Of a stretch of 32,739 nt of DNA, positions 7,666 through 15,867 are shown piece by piece. Source of the DNA: a miscellaneous Crenarchaeota group-1 archaeon SG8-32-3. Lineage in GTDB: Archaea > Thermoproteota > Bathyarchaeia > Bathyarchaeales > Bathycorpusculaceae. Position 1 is the first letter of the stretch, and each line of letters starts with the position of its first letter. The stretch spans positions 1-32,739 of the forward strand of contig LFWV01000001.1 of the NCBI GenBank assembly GCA_001273335.1, written 5' to 3'. The translations under genes were made by a program, and so were the position numbers. Under the pieces are notes generated by a model. That model made no database searches, was not told the origin of the DNA, and was given only the letters and a program-made list of their open reading frames with translations.

Positions 7666-9963
7666 TTGAGATGGCGCTTACCATTGCGAATTAAAATCAG
7701 CGTTATAGGCATCGTTCAGGGCGTTGGCTTCCGCCCCTTTGTTTACCGCGTAGCGGTGCAAAACGGCTTGACAGGTTATGTGCGCAACCGTGGCGACGCA
7801 GGCGTAGAAATCCTACTTGAAGGCGAAGAACAAAATATCCAGGTTTTTCTGCGCGACCTGAAAGAGAAGAAACCACCACTAGCTCAAATCCACGACATTA
7901 TTAAGACACCACTCAAGGGTAAAATTCAACATGAAAAATTCACCATATACAAAAGCTCTAAAGAAACAAATATTTCAGGCTCAGTTATCCCGCCCGACAT
8001 CGCCATCTGCAATGATTGTCTGCAAGAACTCAGAGATCCAAAAGACCCGCGGCACGACTACTTCTTCATCACTTGCACCAACTGCGGACCACGCTTCACT
8101 GTAATTGAGCGTTTGCCGTACGACCGCGAAAACACTACCATATGTGAGTTCCCACTGTGCAGCTTCTGCCAACGGGAATATATGGATCCGCTGAACAGGC
8201 GCTTTCACGCACAAACCGTGGCTTGCCCAAAATGCGGTCCAAAAGCTTACTTGACAACAAGCAGCGGCGAGCACATTCAACACACGGACCCAGTGCGTGA
8301 AGCTGGAAGACTGCTTAGTGAAGGCGCAGTTCTCGCCGTGAAAGGCTATGGAGGTTTCCATGTAGCCTCATCTACAACCAGCGATGAACCGTTACGGAGG
8401 CTTCGAAGAACGAAGCATAGAAGAGCCAAGCCCTTCGCCATAATGGCACGGAGCTTGGAAGCCATAAAAGGTTTCGCCGAAGTAACTTCGAAGGAGGTAG
8501 CACTGCTTTCTTCTTACGCGCGCCCGATAGTGCTGCTTAACAAAAGCACTACTTACAATCTTTCACCGCTGGTTGCGCCTAACCTGCACAAAGTAGGTGT
8601 GATGTTGCCCTACAGTGGGTTGCATTACATGCTCTTCGACCAAGTTGACGATGCTGCGTTCGTGATGACCAGCGCTAACCCTCCTAACCAGCCCATCGTC
8701 AAAGACAACTACGAAGCACTAAAAACCTTAGGCGGAACAGTAGACTATTTCCTGTTTCACAACCGCAAAATAGCCTACCGCTGCGATGACTCAGTCCTGC
8801 GAGTTCACGGCACTAGCCCCTCGTTCATCCGCCGAAGCAGAGGCTACGCGCCCGCACCTATCATACTAAAAGAAAAAGTCGGACGCTGTGTTGTAGGCTT
8901 AGGCGGCGAACTGAACAACACTGCCTGCGTTCTATTAGCGAACAAAGCGTTTATCAGTCAGCATATTGGCGACGTGGAAAATGTTGAAACGCGGGCATTC
9001 CTTCAAGAAGCAACAAGCCATCTCATTCGCTTGACTAACAGCAGCATAGACATTGTAGCCTGTGATCTACACCCGAAATTTACCACTACAAGCTTGGCGA
9101 GGGAACTGGCAGAAACGAACGGTTGGAAGTTCATTCAAGTGCAGCACCACCAGGCCCACGTTGCGGCGTTGATGATGGAGCATGCTGTGGACGAGTTAGT
9201 GGGCATAACATGCGACGGCTACGGCTACGGTGTTGACGGCGGCGCGTGGGGCGGCGAAATCCTGTTCTGTGCGCGAGAAACTGCAGGGTTCAAGCGACTG
9301 GCGCATTTGGAACCGCAACCGTTGCTCGGTGGAGACATGGCTACTCGTTATCCCCTGCGTATAGCTGCTGGAATACTCAGCAAAAATGTAAACGTGGAAC
9401 CCTGGCTCTTTGAGCACAGCCAGCGTTTGCTTCACGGCGAATCCGAGGCAAAATTGATACTTCAGCAGCTTCAGAAGGGCATAGGTTTTACTGAAACTAC
9501 GAGTTGCGGCAGGGTCTTGGATGCTGTTGCTGCTGTTCTTGGCGTGTGCTACGAGCGAACATATGAGGGTGAACCCGCCATCAAGTTGGAATCCGCTGCG
9601 AATAACGGCAAAGACTTGTTGAAAGTGCCGCCTGTGATTGAGGGTGATGTGTTAGGTACGTCGCAGTTGCTTCACTTGATTTTTGAACATCTGGGCAAGG
9701 CGTCGGTAGCGGATTTGGCTTATTCTGCTCACGCCTACTTGGCAAAAGGTTTGGCTTCTTTGGCTGTGGAGAAAGCTTTAGAGCACGGCGTTGGGGCTGT
9801 TGGTTTTTCGGGTGGGGCAGCTTGTAACCAGATTTTGGCGGAGGTTATGCGGCAGGTGGTGGAGGCCGCTGGTTTGCGGTTTCTGGTTCATGAAGTTTTC
9901 CCTGCGGGTGACGGCGGGGTTTCTTTTGGTCAGACCGTTGTTGGCGGTTTCTTTAGAGTTTAG
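7666..9963 (+). CDS. hypF: Hydrogenase maturation carbamoyltransferase HypF
   Basis: A 765-residue HypF that makes the thiocarbamoyl group on HypE from carbamoyl phosphate, for the cyanide ligands of [NiFe]-hydrogenase. All domains are present: acylphosphatase-like (about 8-95, with GIVQGVGFRPFVYR), two zinc-finger modules (C115/C118/C137/C140 and C165/C168/C187/C190), a YrdC-like domain (about 205-390) and a Kae1-like C-terminal domain with HHQAHVAA and DGYGYG. Length is standard. The TTG at 7666 is the longest start; a second in-frame TTG at 7684 gives a start closer to that of known HypFs, and neither has a clear ribosome-binding site. The hypC and hypD genes follow on the same strand, forming a maturation operon. 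No hydrogenase structural genes and no hypA/hypB are in the window. Confidence 0.96.
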   Translation: MRWRLPLRIKISVIGIVQGVGFRPFVYRVAVQNGLTGYVRNRGDAGVEILLEGEEQNIQVFLRDLKEKKPPLAQIHDIIKTPLKGKIQHEKFTIYKSSKETNISGSVIPPDIAICNDCLQELRDPKDPRHDYFFITCTNCGPRFTVIERLPYDRENTTICEFPLCSFCQREYMDPLNRRFHAQTVACPKCGPKAYLTTSSGEHIQHTDPVREAGRLLSEGAVLAVKGYGGFHVASSTTSDEPLRRLRRTKHRRAKPFAIMARSLEAIKGFAEVTSKEVALLSSYARPIVLLNKSTTYNLSPLVAPNLHKVGVMLPYSGLHYMLFDQVDDAAFVMTSANPPNQPIVKDNYEALKTLGGTVDYFLFHNRKIAYRCDDSVLRVHGTSPSFIRRSRGYAPAPIILKEKVGRCVVGLGGELNNTACVLLANKAFISQHIGDVENVETRAFLQEATSHLIRLTNSSIDIVACDLHPKFTTTSLARELAETNGWKFIQVQHHQAHVAALMMEHAVDELVGITCDGYGYGVDGGAWGGEILFCARETAGFKRLAHLEPQPLLGGDMATRYPLRIAAGILSKNVNVEPWLFEHSQRLLHGESEAKLILQQLQKGIGFTETTSCGRVLDAVAAVLGVCYERTYEGEPAIKLESAANNGKDLLKVPPVIEGDVLGTSQLLHLIFEHLGKASVADLAYSAHAYLAKGLASLAVEKALEHGVGAVGFSGGAACNQILAEVMRQVVEAAGLRFLVHEVFPAGDGGVSFGQTVVGGFFRV

Positions 9964-10013
9964 ACCATACTGTTTTTATCGCTGTTTACTCCCGTGTTTA
10001 TGTTGATGTAGGA

Positions 10014-10247
10014 ATGTGTTTGGCGATTCCAGCGCTTGTCAAGAGTTTAGACGGCAGCAAAGCCCGAGTTGATTTCGGAGAAGGCGTCCTAAGAGACGTT
10101 AACGTATCACTTGTAGACGCTAAGGCGGGTGACTATGTTTTGGTGCATGCCGGATACGCCATTCAAACCGTGGACGAAGAAGATGCTCTTGAGACGTTAG
10201 CCCTGTGGAAGGAGATTCTCGCGACTGAAAAAGACCCGGGAAGCTGA
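10014..10247 (+). CDS. hypC: Hydrogenase maturation chaperone HypC
   Basis: A 77-residue HypC/HupF protein that binds the Fe(CN)2CO precursor together with HypD and delivers it to the hydrogenase large subunit. It starts MCLAIPA, where Cys2 is the invariant iron-binding residue after Met removal. The remainder has the expected small beta-barrel pattern (VDFGEGVLRDVNV, VHAGYAIQ). The gene begins 50 nt after hypF and ends 5 nt before hypD, so it is almost certainly cotranscribed with at least hypD. Confidence 0.96.
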   Translation: MCLAIPALVKSLDGSKARVDFGEGVLRDVNVSLVDAKAGDYVLVHAGYAIQTVDEEDALETLALWKEILATEKDPGS

Positions 10248-10252
10248 CTTGA

Positions 10253-11347
10253 ATGAGTGAAAAACTTAGGTTCCGCGACCCAGAACTAGCAAAAGAAATT
10301 GTACAGAAAATGCGGAAGATAACGCCCAAGGGCGAACACGTGAAGTTCTGTCATGTTTGTGGCACCCACGAGTGGACAATTACACATTACGGTTTGCGTA
10401 GCCTCTTGCCACGGAACGTTGAGGTGATCGCTGGTCCCGGTTGCCCAGTCTGTATAGTTCCCGCCGCTGAGATTGATGAGGCGGTGCAGTTGGCTCAGAA
10501 AGGCGTAGTAATAACCTGCTTCGGCGATGTTTTGCGGGTGCCCGGTAGTCAGATGAGCCTGTTGGAGGCGAAAGCGGAGGGCGCGGATGTCCGCGTTGTC
10601 TATGGGGTTTCTGATGCGGTTGAAATAGCAAAGCGCGAGCAAGATAAGGAGTTCGTGTTTTCAGCAGTAGGTTTTGAAACTACTGCGCCGTCCACAGCTA
10701 TTGAAGCGCTTGGAAATCCTCCAGAAAACTTTAGTTTTTTGGTTTCACACAGGTTGATCCCGCCTGCCATGGAATTGTTGCTGGGTGTGGGTGACTTGAA
10801 CATCAGTGGTTTCCTTGCGCCAGGGCACGTGAGCGCTATCATCGGCATGAAGCCTTATGAGCTTTTTCCTCGGGTTTACCGTATGCCCACGGTAGTGGCG
10901 GGCTTCGAGCCCATAGACGTTCTGATGGGCATTTACATGCTTCTGAAGCAGCATACTCAAGGAACAGCTCTGCTGGAAAACGAGTACTCACGCGTGGTGA
11001 AGTGGGAAGGAAACCCGAAAGCGCTGGAAGTTATGGATCAAGCGTTCGCGGTTACAGGGGGTAATTGGCGCGGCATTGGCAGGCTGCCCAATTCAGCTTT
11101 GAAGTTGCGCAATCAACTTGTGGCTTATGACACCCGAGAAAAATATGATGTGCACATTGAGCAGGGCAAGGATATTTTGCTGGGCTGCGAGTGCCACTTG
11201 GTGATTATCGGCAAAATTAAGCCTAACGAGTGTCCCATGTTCATGAAAGCTTGTACGCCTGCTAAGCCTGTTGGCGCTTGCATGGTCAGCAACGAGGGAA
11301 CCTGCCGGGTGTGGGCAAAAACAACTGCGTCTCAACCTATTAACTGA
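10253..11347 (+). CDS. hypD: Hydrogenase maturation iron-sulfur protein HypD
   Basis: A 364-residue HypD, the scaffold that assembles the Fe(CN)2CO centre with HypC and HypE. Signature motifs are CHVCGTHE (33-40), GPGCPVC (61-67), the VGFETTAP segment near residue 140, and a C-terminal cysteine cluster (GCEC, NECP, KACTP, GACM, GTC) that holds its 4Fe-4S cluster. Length is typical. It overlaps the convergent cyclophilin gene by 8 bp at the stop codons. Presence of hypC, D, E and F implies that this organism makes a [NiFe]-hydrogenase encoded elsewhere. Confidence 0.96.
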   Translation: MSEKLRFRDPELAKEIVQKMRKITPKGEHVKFCHVCGTHEWTITHYGLRSLLPRNVEVIAGPGCPVCIVPAAEIDEAVQLAQKGVVITCFGDVLRVPGSQMSLLEAKAEGADVRVVYGVSDAVEIAKREQDKEFVFSAVGFETTAPSTAIEALGNPPENFSFLVSHRLIPPAMELLLGVGDLNISGFLAPGHVSAIIGMKPYELFPRVYRMPTVVAGFEPIDVLMGIYMLLKQHTQGTALLENEYSRVVKWEGNPKALEVMDQAFAVTGGNWRGIGRLPNSALKLRNQLVAYDTREKYDVHIEQGKDILLGCECHLVIIGKIKPNECPMFMKACTPAKPVGACMVSNEGTCRVWAKTTASQPIN

Positions 11348-11957
11348 CGATTTCAGCCTTGATTATCGTTACATCAGCAATTGGCTTGTCGCCAGAGTCT
11401 GTTTCCACATTTGATATATCGTCCACAACATCCATGCCTGAAACTACAGCGCCAAAAACCGTGTAGGTTTCATCGAATTTCGTGCCGTCTTGGTACACTT
11501 TCTCGTTATTGTTTACAACATTGATGAAGAATTGGCTGGTCGCTGAGTTAGGCTGGCTTGTTTTTGCCATGGCAATGGTGCCTCTGTAATTGTGATTTTC
11601 CATGCCTATCTCGTCGGCTATGGTGGCAACTTGAACGTGAGAGTTAAAGCCACCTTGAATCATGAAACCAGCAATTACCCTATGGAAAATTACCCCGTCG
11701 TAAAAGCCTTGCTGGACAAGGCTCTTGAAGTTGCCTGTAGTTACGGGTTTGTCGTCCCTCAATTGGATAGTTATGTCGCCCATGCTGGTTTTCAAAAGGA
11801 CCTTGTTTCCTGAAGGTTGATTGTTAGTGCTGAACATGTAGATCGCAGCAATCACTACTATTATGATTGCCAATAAACCTATCGCGAGCGGCAGCTTTTT
11901 GCTTTGGCGACGTTTAGCCTTGAAGGTTTTACGTTTACCTGCTTTGTTCGAAATCAT
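11340..11957 (-). CDS. Membrane-anchored cyclophilin-type peptidyl-prolyl isomerase
   Basis: A roughly 205-residue protein with a basic N-terminus (KRKTFKAKRRQSKK), one hydrophobic segment at about residues 25-43, then a cyclophilin domain that should sit outside the membrane and speed prolyl cis-trans isomerisation of secreted proteins. Cyclophilin marks include VIFHRVIAGFMIQGG, RGTIAMAKTSQPNSATSQFFIN and the terminal strand. The loop after QGG lacks the usual D-x-x-G-x-G glycine run. A GTG at 11966 would add three residues. A TATA-like TTTAAATAAG (complement of about 11979-11988) lies about 26 nt from the ATG at 11957, suggesting a leaderless message from that ATG. It overlaps hypD by 8 bp, tail to tail. 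Confidence 0.9.
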   Translation of the reverse strand: MISNKAGKRKTFKAKRRQSKKLPLAIGLLAIIIVVIAAIYMFSTNNQPSGNKVLLKTSMGDITIQLRDDKPVTTGNFKSLVQQGFYDGVIFHRVIAGFMIQGGFNSHVQVATIADEIGMENHNYRGTIAMAKTSQPNSATSQFFINVVNNNEKVYQDGTKFDETYTVFGAVVSGMDVVDDISNVETDSGDKPIADVTIIKAEIVS

Positions 11958-12162
11958 AGCTATCACTGGCCGCTTTTGCTTATTTAAACTCTCACTCTGA
12001 GTTATGTAGATTGTGACGCGTTTTCAAGTTTCTTTTAATTTTGGTTTTTCGTACCTCTTTCAACAAGACAATTCGGGTACGACTATGCGTTTATTGTCTT
12101 TCAGACGAAAAATAGTGTTTTTTGGATTATTAGAAGCCAGTTTTTTCTGCAAAAACCTTAAT

Positions 12163-12182
12163 AATATGACACGTGTCATATT
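12163..12182. promoter_or_regulatory. Perfect 20-bp palindrome, candidate operator
   Basis: The half-site AATATGACAC is followed by its exact reverse complement, giving a 20-bp dyad. It lies just downstream of an AT-rich TATA-like element (CTTAATAATA, about 12157-12166) and about 30 nt upstream of the chosen start of the molybdopterin-fold gene. A dimeric repressor bound here would cover the transcription start. No regulator gene is adjacent. Confidence 0.6.
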
Positions 12183-12211
12183 TGGTGTGGGTGAAAAAGG
12201 AGGTTATTTGT

Positions 12212-12982
12212 TTGAAAATGAAAACCATCCAAATAACTATGCTGATACTAACCTTTGCACTTATGTTATCTGGGGCTTTGAGCAGCAGTTTTGCACAGAA
12301 TCCTCCATATATTGATATCTTGGAAAACTCTTCAAGGACAATACGAATAGACGGATTGGTTAATAATCCTATTAATATAACTATTCAAGAACTCATTCAA
12401 ATGCCAGCAATTAAAGTTCCCGCAGCTCTCTTCTGTTATAACACTTTAGTAGGGGCGGGCGTCTGGGAAGGACCTCAGCTTAGTCTTTTGCTGGAAATGG
12501 CTGAATTAAACAACAACACAGCATCATTGAAATTCTTCGCTGATGATGGATATACCACCCGTCTCACGATTGAAAAAGCTATGGAAGAAGATGTGATCAT
12601 TGCCTACGCAATAGATGATCAACCTTTACCTGAGCTGCGTTTAGTTGTTCCAGGAGAAAACGGGGCCGTCTGGATAACCTTGATCAATCATATACAAGCA
12701 ACATCGTACGTACTTGTTACAGTGCCTACAACTGAGATGAATCCTGCGCCTACCCTTGCTCCTTCTCCATCTCCGTCGCCTATGCCTGAGCTTTCTCCAT
12801 CGCCCTCTCCATCACCTGCTCCTTCTCCATCTCCGTCGCCTATGCCTGAGCCTTCTCCTTCCAACCCTGTGGAATTGTCTGATACCGATAGCTTTCCGTT
12901 GGTATGGATTGTAGCCGCTGTGGGTGCGGCAACCATTGTCAGCGCTATTCTAATAGTCTACAAGAAGAAAGGTGAAAAGTAG
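12212..12982 (+). CDS. Exported, membrane-anchored sulfite-oxidase-fold (molybdopterin-binding) protein
   Basis: A protein of about 257 residues: an N-terminal signal-peptide-like segment ending ...SSFAQ, a globular domain of about 140 residues like the oxidoreductase molybdopterin-binding (SUOX-fold) domain, a Ser/Pro/Met/Glu-rich linker of about 40 residues, and one C-terminal membrane helix followed by KKKGEK. In the domain, the pattern ALFCYNTLVGAGVWEGPQL carries a Cys at the place used to bind molybdenum in this fold, and the GENGAVW segment is also typical. The domain would face outward on a stalk. A GGAGGT site (12199-12204) is 7 nt before TTG 12212, which decides the start; ATG 12218 is the alternative and the longer frame to 12173 runs through the operator. 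Substrate and redox partner are unknown. Molybdopterin binding is inferred. Confidence 0.75.
   Translation: MKMKTIQITMLILTFALMLSGALSSSFAQNPPYIDILENSSRTIRIDGLVNNPINITIQELIQMPAIKVPAALFCYNTLVGAGVWEGPQLSLLLEMAELNNNTASLKFFADDGYTTRLTIEKAMEEDVIIAYAIDDQPLPELRLVVPGENGAVWITLINHIQATSYVLVTVPTTEMNPAPTLAPSPSPSPMPELSPSPSPSPAPSPSPSPMPEPSPSNPVELSDTDSFPLVWIVAAVGAATIVSAILIVYKKKGEK
12757..12851 (+). repeat. 60-nt direct repeat in Ser/Pro linker
   Basis: A 35-nt sequence at 12757-12791 recurs identically at 12817-12851, exactly 60 nt later. It encodes the APSPSPSPMPE blocks of the stalk in the molybdopterin-fold protein. The intervening 25 nt are also Ser/Pro codons. It looks like a recent tandem duplication or slippage that lengthened the stalk in frame by 20 residues. 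Confidence 0.8.
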
Positions 12983-12989
12983 GATTAGC

Positions 12990-13003
12990 TTTTCTTCTTT
13001 TTT
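12990..13003 (+). terminator. T-rich terminator after molybdopterin-fold gene
   Basis: A run of T interrupted by single C residues starts 8 nt after the stop codon, in the 74-nt gap before the convergent hypE. It fits an archaeal U-tract terminator. Confidence 0.55.
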
Positions 13004-13056
13004 GTAAACAACACTACAGTTAAAAATGATAATTTTAGTGGTGTCTTAACGTATTG

Positions 13057-14124
13057 TTAGCAGATTCTCGGAACTGGATCGCCTACAGGACGGGCGATTA
13101 TTCGTTTGCCGCCTATCGCTGTTTGCATGGCTACGCCTTTGAAGTCGTTTGTGGCTTCGCCTATTACTTGGGCTTCTTTGCCTTCATCCGTCTGCTTCAG
13201 CCAGTTCAGCAACTGTTCAGCCTTGGCTGGTAAGACGCCGATAACGATTTTTCCTTCGTTGCCCACTTCAAGTGGATCTAAGCCCAGCATTTCAGACGCG
13301 GTACGCACGTCTTCTCTTATGGGAACTTTGTCTTCGTGGATGAGTATGCCTACTTTGGATTTTTCGCTAAGCTCGTTTAAAGCATCAGCTAATCCGCCTC
13401 GCGTGGCGTCTTTTATGGTGACTACTCCGCCGACTTCGCCGAGCATGCTTTGAATCAACTTGTTGAGGGGTTTAACGTCACTTCTTATCTCGCTTCCGAA
13501 GGTCAAACCCTGCTGGGCTGAGAGCACTGCTAAACCGTGGTCTCCCAACGTACCAGAAACGATTATCTTATCGCCAACGCTAATGTTGGAGTCCAAGAGC
13601 CAACGCGCCACAAAGCCGTTTCGGTGATGCCTGACTACTTCAAGGTTGCTCTCCAACTCTGGGGGTCTTCTGCCGATTCCCGACATGTTCATGACGCAGC
13701 CGCCTAAACTACCTTTCTCAACAACCTTCGTGTCACCCGTAACTATACCAACGCAAGCTTCAATGCAGGTTTGGCGCATGCTCACCAAGATCCTCTCAAG
13801 GTCAGAAAGCGGTAAGCCTTCCTCCAGAACCAAGCCGCAAGCCAAAGCATAGGGTTCAGCACCCAAACATGCAATATCATTAACTGTGCCTGAGACTGCT
13901 ATGCGCCCTATGTCTCCACCAGGAAAGAAAATGGGCTTAACCGCGTGGGAATCGCTTTTCAGAACTATTTCGCCTACAACAGCAGCGTCATCCATAGCTT
14001 CCAGAGGCACCTCAGCTTTGCCTATCCCCCCAAAATACTTCACCACGTAATTCTTTACCAAATCATGCATCACAGTGCCACCAGCACCATGCAACATGGT
14101 AATTACCTCCTTTTTTTCTGTCAT
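13057..14124 (-). CDS. hypE: Hydrogenase maturation dehydratase HypE
   Basis: A 355-residue HypE that dehydrates the C-terminal thiocarbamoyl cysteine with ATP to a thiocyanate and hands cyanide to the iron on HypC-HypD. The protein ends PRIC, the required C-terminal cysteine. HGAGG near the N-terminus, MDDAAVV, GDIGRIAVSGTVND and VTGDTKVV are PurM-family motifs. Two starts compete. ATG 14124 (MTEKKEVITM..) keeps the first beta strand seen in relatives and has AAAGGT upstream. ATG 14097 has a perfect GGAGGT 7 nt before it but begins right at the HGAGG loop. I chose 14124 on homology. The open frame to 14196 is probably upstream sequence. It is on the opposite strand from hypFCD and separated from them by two unrelated genes. 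Confidence 0.95.
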   Translation of the reverse strand: MTEKKEVITMLHGAGGTVMHDLVKNYVVKYFGGIGKAEVPLEAMDDAAVVGEIVLKSDSHAVKPIFFPGGDIGRIAVSGTVNDIACLGAEPYALACGLVLEEGLPLSDLERILVSMRQTCIEACVGIVTGDTKVVEKGSLGGCVMNMSGIGRRPPELESNLEVVRHHRNGFVARWLLDSNISVGDKIIVSGTLGDHGLAVLSAQQGLTFGSEIRSDVKPLNKLIQSMLGEVGGVVTIKDATRGGLADALNELSEKSKVGILIHEDKVPIREDVRTASEMLGLDPLEVGNEGKIVIGVLPAKAEQLLNWLKQTDEGKEAQVIGEATNDFKGVAMQTAIGGKRIIARPVGDPVPRIC

Positions 14125-14322
14125 CTTAGTTACCTTTGAGATTGAGATAACTAACCTTAATGGTGAAAAATAAACACATCGTCGAAACAGTTGCAAACTA
14201 TCCGTATGCGCTTGCTTTTTCGGCCAAAGATATTTTTCTTCATAAATTTCTGTTTATGGGGCTACAGAAAAAATACAATACAGTTAACTACGGACGGTTG
14301 CCATCAACACAGGTTTTCTGAA

Positions 14323-14447
14323 AAAATATAAAAGTCAAGATGCTGCTAGAGCTTATACACCTCACGTCTTTACGAACGTCCTACCTGCAGGACTTTACTC
14401 GATTTCGAACTAGCTAACCTAGTTTTGATACGGAAAGCCATATAAAT
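14323..14447 (+). promoter_or_regulatory. Promoter region of the ribosomal operon
   Basis: The gap of roughly 370 nt between hypE and uL22 holds no gene that I can see. A TATA box TATAAAT (14441-14447) lies about 45 nt before the uL22 ATG, giving a leader of about 20-25 nt. An inverted repeat with arms AACTAG (14408-14413) and CTAGTT (14419-14424) sits just upstream. A second good TATA box, TATAAAAG (14327-14334), is about 110 nt further upstream and could drive a longer leader that includes a weak GTCCT/AGGAC hairpin (14378-14393). Confidence 0.6.
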
Positions 14448-14491
14448 CACAATAACGCTGTTGAATTGCACAATTGGAGACGATACGTGAA

Positions 14492-14980
14492 ATGCCAAAA
14501 TGGGGATACTCCATAATCGCGGAAGAGCTGGACCCTGAAAAAACAGCGAAAGCCAGCGGCCGAGAAATCAGAGTGTCCCATAAGGCAGCAAGAGAAGTCT
14601 GCCGGACAGTCAAGGGCATGACTCTCTCCAAAGCTAAAACTTACCTCCGAGACGTTATCGATAAGAAGAAAGCGGTTCCCTTCAGAAGATACAAAAAGAA
14701 AGTTGGACACCGCAGCGGACTCGAAAAAACTTTTGCAGGAAGATACCCCGTGAAAGCATCACAGAAAATCCTGCGCGTAATCGAAGCCGCAGAAGCAAAT
14801 GCTGAAAACAAGGGGTTAGACGTAGACCAGCTCCGAATACTCCATGCAGCAGCCTACCCAGGCATTAAAATCAAACGCTACACCCCAAGAGCACACGGAA
14901 GGGCTTCACCAAAATACGAAACTACCACACACATAGAAATCGTCTTGCAAGAAAAGCTCGGACAAGAGGAAGGAATCTAA
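14492..14980 (+). CDS. rpl22: 50S ribosomal protein uL22
   Basis: A 162-residue archaeal uL22, which lines the peptide exit tunnel of the large subunit. It starts MPKWGYSI and contains LDPEKTAKASGREIRVSHK, typical of archaeal L22, and ends with the conserved tunnel-loop region rich in basic residues (KIKRYTPRAHGRASP). The longest frame begins at TTG 14474, but the ATG at 14492 matches family starts. It is the first gene of this cluster; in most archaea uL3, uL4, uL23, uL2 and uS19 come before it and they are absent here. The stop overlaps the uS3 start by one base (TAATG). Confidence 0.97.
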   Translation: MPKWGYSIIAEELDPEKTAKASGREIRVSHKAAREVCRTVKGMTLSKAKTYLRDVIDKKKAVPFRRYKKKVGHRSGLEKTFAGRYPVKASQKILRVIEAAEANAENKGLDVDQLRILHAAAYPGIKIKRYTPRAHGRASPKYETTTHIEIVLQEKLGQEEGI

Positions 14981-15867
14981 TGTCCATCGTCAAACGCTTC
15001 ATAACAGAATCAATCAAAAAAACCGAAATAGACGAGTTTCTGCAGAAAAAACTTGAACGCGCTGGCTATGGTGGCGTTGATCTTTCTAAAACCCCACTGG
15101 GAACACATGTTGTAATATACGCCATGCGCCCAGGTATAGTAATCGGTCGCGGCGGAGAAACAATAAAAGATCTTGCTATAATCTTGGAAGAAGAGTTTAA
15201 TCTTGCAAACCCACAAATCTCCGTCTCTGAGATTGAGGTTCCCGAATTTAACGCTTTTGTGATTGCGTCACGTGTAGCTTCCGCCCTCCAGAGAGGCGTC
15301 CACTTTAGACGCGCTGGTTTCTGGGCTTTAAACCAAGTTATGGAAGCAGGAGCGTTAGGCGCAGAAATAGTGATAAGCGGCAAACTCCGCACCGAACGCG
15401 CAAGGTTCGAAAAGTTTCGAGCAGGCTACTTCCCGAGATGTGGTGACGCCGCATTGAAATACATGAAAAAAGCCGAAGCCCATGTCCAACTCAAACCAGG
15501 AATCATTGGCGTAAGAGTAAAGATCATGCCTCCAGACGCTCAGTTTCCCGACAAAATCCAAGTTACCCAAGAACTACCGCCTGAAGAAATCGAAGAAGAA
15601 ATAGAAGTTCCAGAAGAAACTCCAGAGCAAGAAGTGAAAGTGGAAGAACTACCTGAAGAAACCACAAAATCAACTGAAGAAAAAGCTGAGGCTGAAGTAG
15701 CAGTGAAAAAAGAAGCACCTGTTGAAGAGCCAACTGTAGAAGAGAAAGTTGAAGTCTCAGCGGAAGCGACGGAGGAAGCATTTGAAGAGACGGCTGCCGA
15801 ACCCGTTGGGGAAACGCAGGCAGAAAACCTGGAAAAGCCAGCTACGAAAGCGGAGGTAAAGGAGTAA
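14980..15867 (+). CDS. rps3: 30S ribosomal protein uS3 with long acidic C-terminal tail
   Basis: A 295-residue uS3, the small-subunit head protein at the mRNA entry. The type 2 KH domain carries IGRGG (55-59); the S3 C-terminal domain runs to about residue 198. From about 200 to the end the protein is a low-complexity tail dominated by Glu with Val, Ala, Pro and Thr, with few aromatic residues. Archaeal uS3 is often 200-250 residues with shorter acidic tails, so this is a long extension. The tail is real coding sequence: the frame continues to a stop that directly abuts the uL29 GTG. Confidence 0.96.
   Translation: MSIVKRFITESIKKTEIDEFLQKKLERAGYGGVDLSKTPLGTHVVIYAMRPGIVIGRGGETIKDLAIILEEEFNLANPQISVSEIEVPEFNAFVIASRVASALQRGVHFRRAGFWALNQVMEAGALGAEIVISGKLRTERARFEKFRAGYFPRCGDAALKYMKKAEAHVQLKPGIIGVRVKIMPPDAQFPDKIQVTQELPPEEIEEEIEVPEETPEQEVKVEELPEETTKSTEEKAEAEVAVKKEAPVEEPTVEEKVEVSAEATEEAFEETAAEPVGETQAENLEKPATKAEVKE

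Noticed and set aside
7671..7673. ATG near the hypF start
   Set aside because: It is not in the hypF frame; the in-frame candidates are TTG 7666 and TTG 7684.
12013..12315. 100-codon open frame overlapping the promoter of the molybdopterin-fold gene
   Set aside because: It crosses the TATA element, the palindrome and the signal-peptide region of the recognised gene in another frame and resembles no family.
14395..14425. tRNA T-arm-like sequence GTTCGAAATC on the minus strand before uL22
   Set aside because: The flanking bases do not form the five-pair T stem, and no acceptor or anticodon stem could be placed around it.
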